From Desulfatibacillum sp. (GTDB lineage Bacteria; Desulfobacterota; Desulfobacteria; Desulfobacterales; Desulfatibacillaceae): a DNA stretch of 64,000 nucleotides. The notes below the pieces were generated by a model, which had not been told where the DNA came from, did not search any database, and saw only the letters and a program-made list of their open reading frames with translations. Shown piece after piece: positions 46,427-55,704 of the stretch (the first letter of the stretch is position 1; every line of letters starts with the position of its first letter). The DNA lies in contig JAEINP010000003.1 in NCBI GenBank assembly GCA_016342355.1, forward strand, positions 62,001 to 126,000, written 5' to 3'. The position numbers and the translations under genes were made by a program.

Positions 46427-46754
46427 AATACCTCGGAGATAATTATCTAACAGGCCTTCAGGCCTAAAATAACGGTAGTCCCGATTCTTGGGATGGAACG
46501 AACTGTACCCGTATAAATCCACGCTATTGATATAGTAAAACAATGGGCATTGTCAAACGTGGATACGTTTGGTCAAACTTGACATAACGGAAAAGTAAAT
46601 ATTGAATCCGGTCTTGCCTTCCTGGCTTTGTCGTGCTATCGCCAATACCGGTGAAAACTCTGCTGGCGGGGGCTGGCAGGGCTTTTCAGTGGGTTAGCCA
46701 TGAAGTCTATATCAATAACCCGTCAGGGTAAGCATACAACAGGAGAAGATACCG
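46427..46754. other. divergent promoter region between fdhA and the RnfB-GltD gene
   Basis: 328 bp. It carries an inverted repeat CAAACGT-GGAT-ACGTTTG (46554-46571), two GTCAAAC copies 20 bp apart, and a TTGACA at 46579-46584 that could serve the plus-strand gene. No gene is seen. Confidence 0.5.
46554..46571. promoter_or_regulatory. inverted repeat, candidate operator of the formate/Rnf block
   Basis: CAAACGT and ACGTTTG separated by GGAT, flanked by a second GTCAAAC (46572-46578). It is well placed to control both divergent transcripts. Confidence 0.4.
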
Positions 46755-48782
46755 GTGTTTACAGCAATGCTTTATGCAGTTTTAGTCTTGGGAATTCTGG
46801 GTTTGGTCATCGGAGTGGGCCTGGCTGTCGCGTCCAAAGTCTTTTATGTCTATGTGGACCCCCTGGTTCTTGAAATTGACGAAGCCCTGCCCGGGGCGAA
46901 TTGCGGCGGTTGCGGGATGCCCGGTTGCGGAGCCAACGCCGAGGCTATTGTGGCTGGCAAGGCTTCTCCCAATAGTTGCGTGGCCGGAGGTGCGGAATTG
47001 GCGGAAGTCATTGCGGCCATTTTAGGCGTATCCGTGTCCGCCACGGAACCGGACTTCGCCCGTCCCGGCTGCTATTACGGAACCAAAGACGCCGAGACCA
47101 AGTTCGTGTATGAGGGAATCCAGGATTGCCGGGCTGCGGCCATGATAAACGGCGGCATGAAAGAATGCTCCGTGGGCTGCCTGGGCCTGGGAAGCTGTGT
47201 CAAGGCCTGTCCTTTTGGAGCTTTGGTCATGGGCGAGGACGGCCTGCCGCAGGTTATCCAGGAAAAATGCACGGGCTGCGGCACCTGCGAGCGGATTTGC
47301 CCCAAGGGCATTATCAACATGTCCTCGGTCACCCGCCGCATTATGAAGGAATACACCACCAACGACTGCACCACGCCGTGTCAGCGCGCCTGTCCGGCGG
47401 GCATCGACATCCGGGGATATGTGGGACTCATCGCCGAGGAAAAGTTCGAAGAGGCTGTGCTGGTCATCAAGGAACGCAATCCTTTCCCGGCGGTTATCGG
47501 AAGAATCTGCCCCCATCCCTGCGAGACCGAATGCCGCCGCAATCTGGTGGACGAGGCCGTGGCGATCAACTATTGCAAGCGTTTCGCCGCGGATTACGAA
47601 ATGAAATCCGGCAAAAGAATTTTGCCTTATAAAGCCCCGGAAACCGGCAAGCGCGTTGCCGTGGCCGGTGGCGGTATTCAGGGTTTGACGGCTGCTTTCT
47701 TTCTGGCGCGTTTGGGCCATGCCCCCACGGTTCTGGAAGCCACTGATGCCATGGGCGGCCTGCTGAGAACCGCCATCCCGAAAAACCGTTTATCCCAAAA
47801 GGTGTTTGACTGGGAAATCCAGGGTATTTTGCAAATGGGCGTGGACTCCCAATTGAACACAGCCCTTGGCAGGGACACCTCGGTGGCCCAGCTTCTGGCC
47901 GACGGCTATGACGCCGTGTTCGCCGCTCCCGGCGGTTGGGATGGCCGGTTGAGCAGGCCCGAGGACAAGGAGCCCAAGCAGGTATTGCCCAACACCAACC
48001 TGCTGATTGATGTGGCCAAGGACGGAAATTCCGTAACCTGGGGCGACAACGCGATCTTTGTGGGCGGCGGAGCCGCCGCCCTGGACATAGTAGCCCAGTG
48101 CAAAGCCAAGGAAAAGGCCCTGGTGCTTCGGGGAGAAGCGGACGAGGAACTTACCGCCCTGGCCGAAGAAAAGGGCGTGAAGCTCATCGCCCGGTCCGCT
48201 GTTACCCGCCTGTTTGGCGAGGACGAAAGTCTGAAACAAGTGGAGATCATGGATTTGGCCACTGGCGTCAAAACAGTGGCCCCGTGCGACAATCTGGTCC
48301 TGGGATCAGGACGGGCGCCGGAAATGGTTTTCATCCGCAAACCGTTGGAAAGCAACGGAACCGAGCCGCCAGCGCTCCCCAGCGAAGGACCTGTGGAATG
48401 GATCGGCGTGCCTCCTTACAAGAAGCCCACGGATGGTTTTGGCCCTGGCCTGCTTTCTTCCGCCGATCCCATGAGCGATTACTCCGCCGCCGTGGAAGCC
48501 ATCGGCGCAGGCCGCCGGGCCGCCGCATCGGTCCATATGGTCATGAACGGCGAGGATGCCTTCCTGCCTGGAAACGTGGTCACGCCTTCGGTGTATGTCC
48601 AGGATGTGTATGTGCTCGAAGCGGTTTCCGCTGTTCCCAGGGAGATCATGCCTCTGCAAAAGGAAGGCGCAACGGACGCGCCGGAACTGGAAAAGGGTTA
48701 TCCCCAATCCAAGGCAGTTTCCGAGGCTTCCCGCTGCCTGCAGTGCGGCCTGATCTGCTACCAAAAAGATAAAGCTGCGTAA
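46755..48782 (+). CDS. RnfB-GltD fusion: ferredoxin-type iron-sulfur protein with FAD/NAD(P) oxidoreductase domain
   Basis: 675 residues. The N-terminus is an RnfB: a membrane helix (about 5-28), the CGGCGMPGCG cluster near 50, CVKACPFGAL and CTGCGTCERICPKGI ferredoxin clusters. From about 205 it becomes a GltD-like (glutamate synthase small-subunit) module with CQRACPAGIDIRGY, an FAD site GGGIQGLTAA near 300 and a second nucleotide site FVGGGAAALD. A final CLQCGLIC cluster follows. Standalone RnfB is about 200-300 residues, so this is a genuine fusion. I infer electron transfer between ferredoxin and NAD(P)H. No rnfCDGEA genes are adjacent. The start is GTG with GGAGAAG upstream. Confidence 0.9.
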   Translation: MFTAMLYAVLVLGILGLVIGVGLAVASKVFYVYVDPLVLEIDEALPGANCGGCGMPGCGANAEAIVAGKASPNSCVAGGAELAEVIAAILGVSVSATEPDFARPGCYYGTKDAETKFVYEGIQDCRAAAMINGGMKECSVGCLGLGSCVKACPFGALVMGEDGLPQVIQEKCTGCGTCERICPKGIINMSSVTRRIMKEYTTNDCTTPCQRACPAGIDIRGYVGLIAEEKFEEAVLVIKERNPFPAVIGRICPHPCETECRRNLVDEAVAINYCKRFAADYEMKSGKRILPYKAPETGKRVAVAGGGIQGLTAAFFLARLGHAPTVLEATDAMGGLLRTAIPKNRLSQKVFDWEIQGILQMGVDSQLNTALGRDTSVAQLLADGYDAVFAAPGGWDGRLSRPEDKEPKQVLPNTNLLIDVAKDGNSVTWGDNAIFVGGGAAALDIVAQCKAKEKALVLRGEADEELTALAEEKGVKLIARSAVTRLFGEDESLKQVEIMDLATGVKTVAPCDNLVLGSGRAPEMVFIRKPLESNGTEPPALPSEGPVEWIGVPPYKKPTDGFGPGLLSSADPMSDYSAAVEAIGAGRRAAASVHMVMNGEDAFLPGNVVTPSVYVQDVYVLEAVSAVPREIMPLQKEGATDAPELEKGYPQSKAVSEASRCLQCGLICYQKDKAA

Positions 48783-48790
48783 GCATGTTA

Positions 48791-48821
48791 CCGGGAGGGG
48801 CATCAACCCCCTCCCGGTTTT
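48791..48821 (+). terminator. intrinsic terminator
   Basis: A 10-bp G+C stem (CCGGGAGGGG / CCCCTCCCGG), 7-nt loop and T4, 8 bp after the RnfB-GltD stop. It separates that gene from the RseC-family gene. Confidence 0.88.
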
Positions 48822-48967
48822 ATAATCCCCGCGCACAATCACGCCCCTGGCCTGCCACTGGCTTGCACGAATCACGAAAAGTCTTATCTTTTATGCAGGC
48901 AAACGGTTTGTGCGATAAAAACCGGGGTGTCCGGGCCATGTAACGCCCGGGGAATGGAAGGTTTGTT

Positions 48968-49447
48968 ATGGCTGATGATCAAGGCATAGTGGTGGGTTTG
49001 CGCGGCAAGACCGCCAGAATCAAATCCCGCAGGAACGAGGCGTGCGACCATTGCGAAGCCAAGGACGGTTGTAGGGTCATGGGCGGCGGCAAGGACATGT
49101 TTTTTGAGGTGGAAAACACCCTGAACGCCCAAATGGGGGATCAGGTTAAGGTCCGGGTTTCGGACAAAGCCTTTCTCAAGGCAGTTTTTCTGGTTTACAT
49201 TATTCCCCTGATAGCCTTTATGTTCGGCGCTTTCCTGGGTAATAGTTTGGGCGCCTCCATGGGGTACGACCCTTCCATGGCTGCCGCCATTGTGGGATTC
49301 GGCCTCATGGGCATCGTGTTCTCCGTGGTGCGTCTGGTGGGCAATCGCCTGGGGCAGACCGCCGGTTACAAACCCAGGATGATAGGAATCATGGCCAGGG
49401 CCAAGGACGTGGTTGACCTGGAGCCCATTTCCTGCCCGCCGAAATAG
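48968..49447 (+). CDS. RseC/SoxR-reducing-system family membrane protein
   Basis: 159 residues. The N-terminal domain has the conserved Cys set (CDHCEAKDGC), followed by two membrane helices (about 70-92 and 100-120) and a cytoplasmic tail, matching RseC. RseC proteins work with Rnf-like complexes to reduce SoxR or modulate envelope signalling. Position right after the RnfB fusion fits that link, although a terminator lies between. Confidence 0.88.
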   Translation: MADDQGIVVGLRGKTARIKSRRNEACDHCEAKDGCRVMGGGKDMFFEVENTLNAQMGDQVKVRVSDKAFLKAVFLVYIIPLIAFMFGAFLGNSLGASMGYDPSMAAAIVGFGLMGIVFSVVRLVGNRLGQTAGYKPRMIGIMARAKDVVDLEPISCPPK

Positions 49448-49481
49448 TGATTGGAGGTCTTTTCACCAATGGCGGAGGATT

Positions 49482-50546
49482 TTAATCCCCTTTCTCATAT
49501 CTAAAAACTTTACCTTCGAAGTTACGGATGAGGACCGTGTTTCCCTCGTGGCCCACAATGCTTTCGGGCAGGGGGGCTTTACCGCCGCCGCCGGGGAGGT
49601 CCACCACATAATTGGGAATGGCCGTGCCGGGAATTCTTCCACGCAAGCCTTGCATGAAGGCCACCCCTTGGCTTATGGGCACATGAAAATGGGCCGCGCC
49701 CCGCACCCGGTCCAATTGGTGCAAGTAATAGGGCCGCACCCGAATCCTCAGCAGTTCTTCCAAGAGTTGGCGCAGCACCTTCCCATCATCATTCACTCCT
49801 TTCAAAAGCACGGTCTGGCAGCCCAAGGGGATGCCCCGGTCAGCCAGGATACGGCAGGCTTCTTCCGATTCCGAAGTGATTTCCAGGGGATGGTTGAACT
49901 GGATGTTCATGTACAGGGGATGCAACGAGGCCAGGCTTTTTGCAAGGTCTTGGGTGATCCGCTGGGGAAGCGCTCCCGGAACCCGGGTGTGGATGCGCAG
50001 GGTTTTTACATGGTTGATGGCCCGGAGTTTTTCCAGGATAAGCATCAGCCGGGAGTCCTCCATAACCAGGGGATCGCCCCCGGATAGCACCACCTCCCGG
50101 ATTTCCGGCCTTGCCTTGATGTACTCAATCCCCTGTTCGATCAAATCCGTACTCACGGCTTTCATGCCCCCCACCTTGCGTTTGCGCAGGCAATGGCGGC
50201 AGTACACGGCGCATTGATTTTCCACCTGAAAAAGCGCATGGTGAGGATACCGATGAATAAGGCCGGGTACGGGGGACTGACTTTCCTCGCACAAAGGGTC
50301 GGGCAACAGGCTTTGACCGGAAAGCTCGTCAGGATGGGGGATCACCTGTTTGCCTATGGGACCGTCATGCTCCCGGATCAGGGCCAGGAAATGGGGCGTA
50401 ATGCGCATAGGATAGGCTTGCGCCACCCGGGTGAGGCCTTGCACGTCCACGGGCAGGGTTTGGGATAGGTCATCCGGTGCGGTTATGCTGGCCGCCATGG
50501 CCTGGCGCCACGGAGGCGCGGATGTATCGAACATAAGGAGTGTCAT
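49482..50546 (-). CDS. kamA: KamA-family radical SAM aminomutase
   Basis: 354 residues. The radical SAM cluster is C112, C116 and C119 (CAVYCRHC). The PLP Schiff-base Lys is expected at about 323 in LPGGGGKAPL. The C-terminal zinc-binding Cys tail of clostridial lysine 2,3-aminomutase (about 416 residues) is absent, so this is a short form. It likely migrates an amino group from C2 to C3 of lysine or a related amino acid. The GGGGK motif argues against EpmB. It lies 15 bp downstream of the epimerase gene. ATG at 50534 is an alternative start. Confidence 0.87.
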   Translation of the reverse strand: MTLLMFDTSAPPWRQAMAASITAPDDLSQTLPVDVQGLTRVAQAYPMRITPHFLALIREHDGPIGKQVIPHPDELSGQSLLPDPLCEESQSPVPGLIHRYPHHALFQVENQCAVYCRHCLRKRKVGGMKAVSTDLIEQGIEYIKARPEIREVVLSGGDPLVMEDSRLMLILEKLRAINHVKTLRIHTRVPGALPQRITQDLAKSLASLHPLYMNIQFNHPLEITSESEEACRILADRGIPLGCQTVLLKGVNDDGKVLRQLLEELLRIRVRPYYLHQLDRVRGAAHFHVPISQGVAFMQGLRGRIPGTAIPNYVVDLPGGGGKAPLPESIVGHEGNTVLIRNFEGKVFRYEKGD

Positions 50547-50561
50547 GGCGCCTTGTCTGCG

Positions 50562-51464
50562 TTAACCCTTTTTAAGCAAATGTTCCAGGGCTGGCTGGAT
50601 TTCCGGATGTTTGAAGGTGAAGCCCGCATCAAGAAGGCGCTTAGGCACAGCTCGTTGCCCGTGCAAAAGAGTGTCGCCGAACTCTCCCATGACCATTTTA
50701 AGCATAAATCCCGGAACCGGGATGAATGCCGGGCGTTGAAGGGCTTTGCCCAGGGCTTTGGTCATGCCTTTGTTGGTAACGGGATTGGGCGCGACAAAAT
50801 TAAACACCCCGTCCAGTTCCTTATGCTCCAGGATAAAGAGGAACGCCGAGGTAAGGTCATTTGCGTGAATCCACGAAAACCATTGTTTTCCGCTGCCCAG
50901 GGGGCCTCCCATTCCCATTTTGAAAGCGGGAACCATCTGGCTCAGGGCGCCGCCGCTTTTCTGGAGCACCACCCCAAAGCGGGTGATAGCCATGCGGATA
51001 TTTTTCTCTTCAGCTTCGCGGGCCTCGGCTTCCCAGTCCTGGCAAACCTGGGCCAGGAAATCGTTTCCGGGGGGGGAGTCTTCCGGGCATTCTTCATCTC
51101 CGGCGAATCCGTAATATCCAGCGGCGGATGTATTGATGAATGTGAAGGCAGGGTTATCGGGAAGCGCCTCCACCACCCGGCGGGTGGTGAGGATGCGGGA
51201 ATCCAGGATTGCCTGTTTGTATTTGGGATTCCAGCGGCGGAAGATGGTCACACCAGCCAGGTTGATGACGGCGTCATGGTCGCGGACAGCCTGTTGCCAG
51301 GATCCTTTCTCCTGGGCGTCCGCGCTTACAAAGTGGTATTTGTCGTGTTCTATGCCGCCTTTTCCCCGTCCCCTGGCCAGGGCGGTCACATGGTGGCCCT
51401 TTTCCAGTAATTTTTTGGAAAGCAGGGTCCCCACAAAGCCTGTGCCGCCTACTATGAATACTTT
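50562..51464 (-). CDS. TIGR01777-family NAD(P)-dependent epimerase (YfcH-like)
   Basis: 300 residues from the ATG at 51464 with AAGGGCG upstream. The Rossmann motif is VGGTGFVGTLL, then INLAG, STSAAGYYG and the DUF1731 C-terminal tail (PVPGFMLKMVMGEFGD, LLDAGFTFKHPEI). Family function is not settled. It sits just upstream of kamA and is probably cotranscribed with it. Confidence 0.9.
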   Translation of the reverse strand, partial: KVFIVGGTGFVGTLLSKKLLEKGHHVTALARGRGKGGIEHDKYHFVSADAQEKGSWQQAVRDHDAVINLAGVTIFRRWNPKYKQAILDSRILTTRRVVEALPDNPAFTFINTSAAGYYGFAGDEECPEDSPPGNDFLAQVCQDWEAEAREAEEKNIRMAITRFGVVLQKSGGALSQMVPAFKMGMGGPLGSGKQWFSWIHANDLTSAFLFILEHKELDGVFNFVAPNPVTNKGMTKALGKALQRPAFIPVPGFMLKMVMGEFGDTLLHGQRAVPKRLLDAGFTFKHPEIQPALEHLLKKG

Positions 51465-51652
51465 CATAAATCGCCCTTGATAGAGTGGACCGCACATTCA
51501 AGCGGTTTGGGCGGCCTTTGTCCCATGAAAACCGGACTGGAGCCGCCTTCCTTCCATGGGTTCTCATACAACAATACACCCTGTTTGCCAACCAGGTAAA
51601 GGGTGAGGCTTTTCGCCCCATCATCTTGTGTTTTCGGGTGGGGTATCGGTAA

Positions 51653-51676
51653 GGGGGGCCGCATATGCAGCCCCCC
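51653..51676 (-). terminator. terminator hairpin of the acyl-CoA synthetase gene
   Basis: A G6C / GC6 inverted repeat with a 10-nt loop, 14 bp after the synthetase stop. A-T signals are weak, so efficiency is uncertain. Confidence 0.5.
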
Positions 51677-51689
51677 TCCGGATTATGGG

Positions 51690-53777
51690 TTATTCCACCA
51701 GCATACGGATGTCCAGGGGCAGGACGCCTTTTTCAAATACGCGGACCGGATTGAGGTCCAGTTCCTTGATTTGGGGGTAGTCCGCCATGAGGTGAGAAAT
51801 TTTCAGGATCAGATCCACAAAAGCGTTTACATCGCCCGAAGTCTGCCCCCGGGCCCCTGTCAGCAGGGCATGGATTTTAAGGGTGGACAGGCTTTCCAGG
51901 ATGTCGTCGCGACTGGCCGGGCACGGGACAGTTGCCAGATCCTTAAAGACTTCCATATAGATGCCGCCCATGCCAAAGACCACCACCGGGCCGAAGACGG
52001 CGTCCTGTTTGGCGCCGATGAAAAGATCCTGGCCTTCCCGTGCCATTTCCACAATGCGCACCCCGTCGAATCGGGCGTTTGGATTGTGGCTTTTCAAATT
52101 TTCCCGGATGATTGCAAAGGCGTCCCCGGCCTGGTCCTGGGTTTGGATTCCCACCTTGACGCCGCCCACGTCGGATTTATGCAGGGCGTCGGGGCTGACC
52201 ACCTTCATGACCACGGGAAAGGCCATGCCTTTCAGGGCATTGTGCAGATCTTCTGGCTTTGCGGCCAGGGCTGCCTTGGGCGATGGGATGCCGCAGGCCT
52301 CCAGCAATTCCATGGATTCTTCGCCCAGAGGCCCCTGGTTTTTGGCCAGCCATTGGGCCGCATGGGGGAATTGGGGGATAAGGCCGTCATCTTTGGACTC
52401 CGCCAATTTCAGTTTACGGATATGGTATTGCATCTGCAGAGCCATGGCCCGGACCAATTCTTCGGGGCTGTTGAATATGGGCACGTTGATAGCCTGTTTG
52501 AAGGCGGACAGGTTGGGAGTGACCAGGGCCGCGCCCAAGGGCTTGCCCGAGGAGAGGATAGCGCCCCAGGATTCCTTGGAAAGGTCGGTTTGGAACATCA
52601 TTTTAAAGACGCTGTCGCCGGAGGGCATTTCCGGGGAAAAGCTGACGTACATGGCGCCGTCCACATGTTCGGAGTGCATGACCTCGCAAATCACGTGCGC
52701 CACGAAATTGGGGTCGTAGATATCGCCCAGGTCCAGGGGGTTGGAGAATTTTATAACCCCGGCATTGGAGAAATTCCTCAGGCTTTCATAAAACGCCTCA
52801 CCCGGATTAGCGAATGCAAAGCCAGATTCTTCGCACAGGTCGGCCATCATGACCGAAAGCCCGCCTGCCGGGCTCATGATCATGACCCGGTTGCCTTTCA
52901 TGGGGGGCAGTTTAAAGGCCTTGGCCACGGCCAGGAAATCGTGGAAATGGCGGATGCGGATGATGCCCGAGTCCCGGCATATGGCGTCCAGGACCTTGTC
53001 GTCGCTGCTGATGGAGGCGGTGTGGCTTAGGGCCGCATTCTTTCCGGATTCGGTGGTGTTGGCCTTGAACAGGACCACGGGCTTGTTTATCCGGGAGGCC
53101 ATTTCGGCCAGTTCCCGGCCCCGGGTGATGCTTTCCAGGTACAGGAGGATGATTTCCGTATCCGGGTCCTGGCCCAGGTATTCCAGGAAATCCACTTCGT
53201 CCAGATCCAATTTGTTGCCTATGCTGGCGAATTTGGCCATGCCCAGGTTTTCGGTTTTAAAATGAGCCATAATCATAAGACCCAGCCCGCCGCTTTGGCT
53301 GACCACGGAAATATTGCCCAAAGGCGGCTTGATCACCGGGGCGAAGGGAAAGCACAGGCCGTTTTTCACGTTGGCGACGGTGAGGCCGTTGGGGCCCACA
53401 AAGCGGATTCCATATTTTCTGGCGATATCCAGGGTCTGGCGGGCCAGGCTGTCTCCGGTGTCTCCGAACTCGGAAAAGCCGCCGCTGGGGATGGCCATGC
53501 GCCGGACCCCCATTTTGCCGCAGCGCTCCACCATATCGGGCACCAGTTTGGCGGGAATCAGGCTGAAGACAATGTCGGGGATAATGGGTAAGTCCTCGAT
53601 TTCACGAAACATGCGTACGCCGTCCACATATTCGTCGTCGCTGCGGGCATTGACCCCGAATATCTGGCCCCGGTATCCCCACCGGAGCATGTTTTCCAGG
53701 CTAAGGCGGGGGATATTGGTTTTTTTGGAGGAAAGACCCACCATGGCTATGGACCGGGGATTGAATATTTTATCCAT
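51690..53777 (-). CDS. ADP-forming acyl-CoA synthetase (fused alpha-beta)
   Basis: 695 residues. CoA-binding domain (SIAMVGLS, IRFVGPNG), flavodoxin domains with VVSQSGGLG and the phospho-His motif ALSHTASISSDD, then the ATP-grasp beta domain (VMKVVSPDALHKSDVGGVKVG, AKQDAVFGPVVVFGMGG). All three modules of an acyl-CoA ligase (ADP-forming) are present. It should make ATP from an acyl-CoA or activate an acid, near the end or start of lipid/aromatic catabolism. It complements the alpha-only protein at 4675-6069, though the two are not identical. Confidence 0.93.
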   Translation of the reverse strand: MDKIFNPRSIAMVGLSSKKTNIPRLSLENMLRWGYRGQIFGVNARSDDEYVDGVRMFREIEDLPIIPDIVFSLIPAKLVPDMVERCGKMGVRRMAIPSGGFSEFGDTGDSLARQTLDIARKYGIRFVGPNGLTVANVKNGLCFPFAPVIKPPLGNISVVSQSGGLGLMIMAHFKTENLGMAKFASIGNKLDLDEVDFLEYLGQDPDTEIILLYLESITRGRELAEMASRINKPVVLFKANTTESGKNAALSHTASISSDDKVLDAICRDSGIIRIRHFHDFLAVAKAFKLPPMKGNRVMIMSPAGGLSVMMADLCEESGFAFANPGEAFYESLRNFSNAGVIKFSNPLDLGDIYDPNFVAHVICEVMHSEHVDGAMYVSFSPEMPSGDSVFKMMFQTDLSKESWGAILSSGKPLGAALVTPNLSAFKQAINVPIFNSPEELVRAMALQMQYHIRKLKLAESKDDGLIPQFPHAAQWLAKNQGPLGEESMELLEACGIPSPKAALAAKPEDLHNALKGMAFPVVMKVVSPDALHKSDVGGVKVGIQTQDQAGDAFAIIRENLKSHNPNARFDGVRIVEMAREGQDLFIGAKQDAVFGPVVVFGMGGIYMEVFKDLATVPCPASRDDILESLSTLKIHALLTGARGQTSGDVNAFVDLILKISHLMADYPQIKELDLNPVRVFEKGVLPLDIRMLVE

Positions 53778-54160
53778 GAAAAGAACTCCTTGTTTTATTT
53801 AGCCGGGGCTATGTATTGGGCTGATAGGGACAGGTCGCCGTTCCCGGCATGGGCATTAAAAATGAGCGACAGTCCGTGTATAGCCAAATAAATTTAAAAG
53901 AACAAGCCCTGGAATATGTCTCTAATTTTTATCTAATAATTTTAAAATGTTAAAAGCATGAATTTTGTTTTAATCATAATTTGAAAATGAGGCAAATTCT
54001 GAAAAGCATTCCAAGCGCTCTGTTCCATTTCACAATATAGTTAATGATAATAATCGGTTAGTGCCAATTTTTTCCTTGACAAAAATTCAGGGAACGATAT
54101 TCTAAAATTCTTCCATTTGCTTTAGGCTTTGTTTTAAAATCAGATCATCCACGAAAGGGT
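53778..54160. other. A+T-rich divergent intergenic region
   Basis: 383 bp, markedly A+T-rich, with the promoter listed at 54076. No gene. Confidence 0.5.
54076..54103 (+). promoter_or_regulatory. promoter of the TSP1-repeat gene
   Basis: TTGACA (54076-54081) and TATTCT (54098-54103) with a 16 bp spacer, about 58 bp before the start codon. Confidence 0.55.
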
Positions 54161-55699
54161 ATGGAACTCATGGCTTCCAAACAGTGCGCCTTTGTCGCGG
54201 CTTTTTTATTCGTCATTCTGGTTGCATTCCCCTGTTCAGCCGGGTCTCCAACGGATTTTGTGGTGAACGAGGTGCATGGCGACCCCCATGGAGACGCAAA
54301 CGGGGACGGCGTCATTGACAATGGGGATCGCTTCATCGAACTGGTGAACATCAGTTCCCAGTCCGTGGATATTTCAGGATGGACCCTCACCGCCGCTGCG
54401 GGGATTCTCCATACCTTTCCCCCAGGCACGGTGATTGATCCAGGGTATCCCGTTGTTGTTTTTGAAGGAGACATTCCGGGCGGGTTAGGCCGCTGCGCCT
54501 TGTTTCAGACCGCCAGCTCCGGATCCGTTGCCATTGATTTTGCCATTGATATAGTCGGCTTGAATGACGGAGCCACCTCAAATTTGACCTTTGGAGTGAT
54601 CGGAATCAATAACGGTCAATCCATCAACCGTAATCCCGACCTGGACGACAGCCAAAACACATTTTATCTCCATACTAATATTGACGGAGCCAACGGGGAC
54701 CTGTTTTCACCCGGAACGCGCATCAACGGCTTTCCCTTTGTGAACGACTGCCTGTGCGCCGTGACCTGCGACATGGACGAAGACGGCGCCCTGGGCCTGG
54801 GCGACGCCCTGTACATTGTCCAGGCGGTGGCGGGAGGCCGCCCCGAGCCCGGCGCCTATCGTTGGAGTGCAGGGGAATGGTCCGCCTGTTCCCAAACCTG
54901 CGGCGGCGGCTTATCCACCCGACCCGTAGCCTGTCTGGATTGGAACGGAAATCCTGTGGACGGCAGCCGCTGCACGGAAACCAAACCTGCGGAATCCCAG
55001 GCTTGCAACGAGCACTCCTGCATCACCGCCTGGAGCGTGGGCCAATGGTCCGCCTGCTCCGCACTGTGCGGCGGCGGAACATCCGCCCGCACGGTTGCCT
55101 GCCTGGATGAAACCGGCAACGTGGTGGACGACAGCCTGTGTTCGGGGGATAAGCCCTCCGCATTACAGGGTTGCAATGAGTTTGCCTGCTCCTACGCCTG
55201 GAATTTGGGTGCCTGGTCCGACTGCTCTGCAGATTGCGGCGCAGGGACATCCACCCGTACGGTCACATGCCGGGACGAGGCAGGGAATAGTGTGGCCGAC
55301 GGTTTTTGCCCAGGCGTCAAACCCGCCGCCTCTCAAATCTGCAACGATGAGCCCTGCGCCTATTCCTGGTTTATCGGACCGTGGGAGGATTGTTCAGTTG
55401 CATGCGGGGGCGGCGCCCAGACCCGCGCCGTGACCTGCCGGGATCAAGGCGGGAACGTGGTGGACGACGGGAACTGCGCGGACGCCAAACCTTCCACAAG
55501 CCAGGTCTGCAATAGCGATCCCTGTGTATATGGCTGGGTGACAGGCGCGTGGAGCGACTGTTCGGTGGATTGCGGCGGGGGCTTCTCCTCCCGGAGCGTG
55601 ACTTGCCAGGACCAGAGCGGCAACGTGGTGGACGCGGTAAACTGTACAGAAATACAGCCTGCCGCCAGCCAGGTATGCAACACTCAGCCATGCCGCTGA
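54161..55699 (+). CDS. secreted protein with lamin-tail domain and five thrombospondin type-1 repeats
   Basis: 512 residues. The N-terminus has a Sec signal (about 8-27, AAFLFVILVAFPCSA). Residues 30-150 form a lamin-tail/LTD domain (FVVNEVHGDPHGDANGDG, ISGWTL) with a calcium-loop-like DxDGDG stretch. Around 203-225 a dockerin-like loop (CDMDEDGALGLGDAL) follows. Residues 233-511 are five TSP1 repeats of about 56 residues, each WS..W..CS..CG.G...R.V.C.D..GN.V....C and ending with C....C: 233-287, 288-343, 344-399, 400-455 and 456-511. They resemble ADAMTS-type TSP1 repeats with six Cys each. Probably an extracellular adhesin or matrix component. Start may be 54161 or 54170. Confidence 0.9.
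   Translation: MELMASKQCAFVAAFLFVILVAFPCSAGSPTDFVVNEVHGDPHGDANGDGVIDNGDRFIELVNISSQSVDISGWTLTAAAGILHTFPPGTVIDPGYPVVVFEGDIPGGLGRCALFQTASSGSVAIDFAIDIVGLNDGATSNLTFGVIGINNGQSINRNPDLDDSQNTFYLHTNIDGANGDLFSPGTRINGFPFVNDCLCAVTCDMDEDGALGLGDALYIVQAVAGGRPEPGAYRWSAGEWSACSQTCGGGLSTRPVACLDWNGNPVDGSRCTETKPAESQACNEHSCITAWSVGQWSACSALCGGGTSARTVACLDETGNVVDDSLCSGDKPSALQGCNEFACSYAWNLGAWSDCSADCGAGTSTRTVTCRDEAGNSVADGFCPGVKPAASQICNDEPCAYSWFIGPWEDCSVACGGGAQTRAVTCRDQGGNVVDDGNCADAKPSTSQVCNSDPCVYGWVTGAWSDCSVDCGGGFSSRSVTCQDQSGNVVDAVNCTEIQPAASQVCNTQPCR
54857..55693 (+). repeat. five tandem TSP1-coding repeats
   Basis: Five in-frame copies of about 168 bp. Protein repeats are clearly homologous, while the DNA copies have diverged, indicating old duplication. 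The third to fifth resemble each other more than the first two. Confidence 0.85.
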
Positions 55700-55704
55700 T
55701 GATA

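Noticed and set aside
51603-53030. 475-codon plus-strand ORF opposite the acyl-CoA synthetase
   Set aside because: Antisense shadow; the minus-strand product has all expected motifs.
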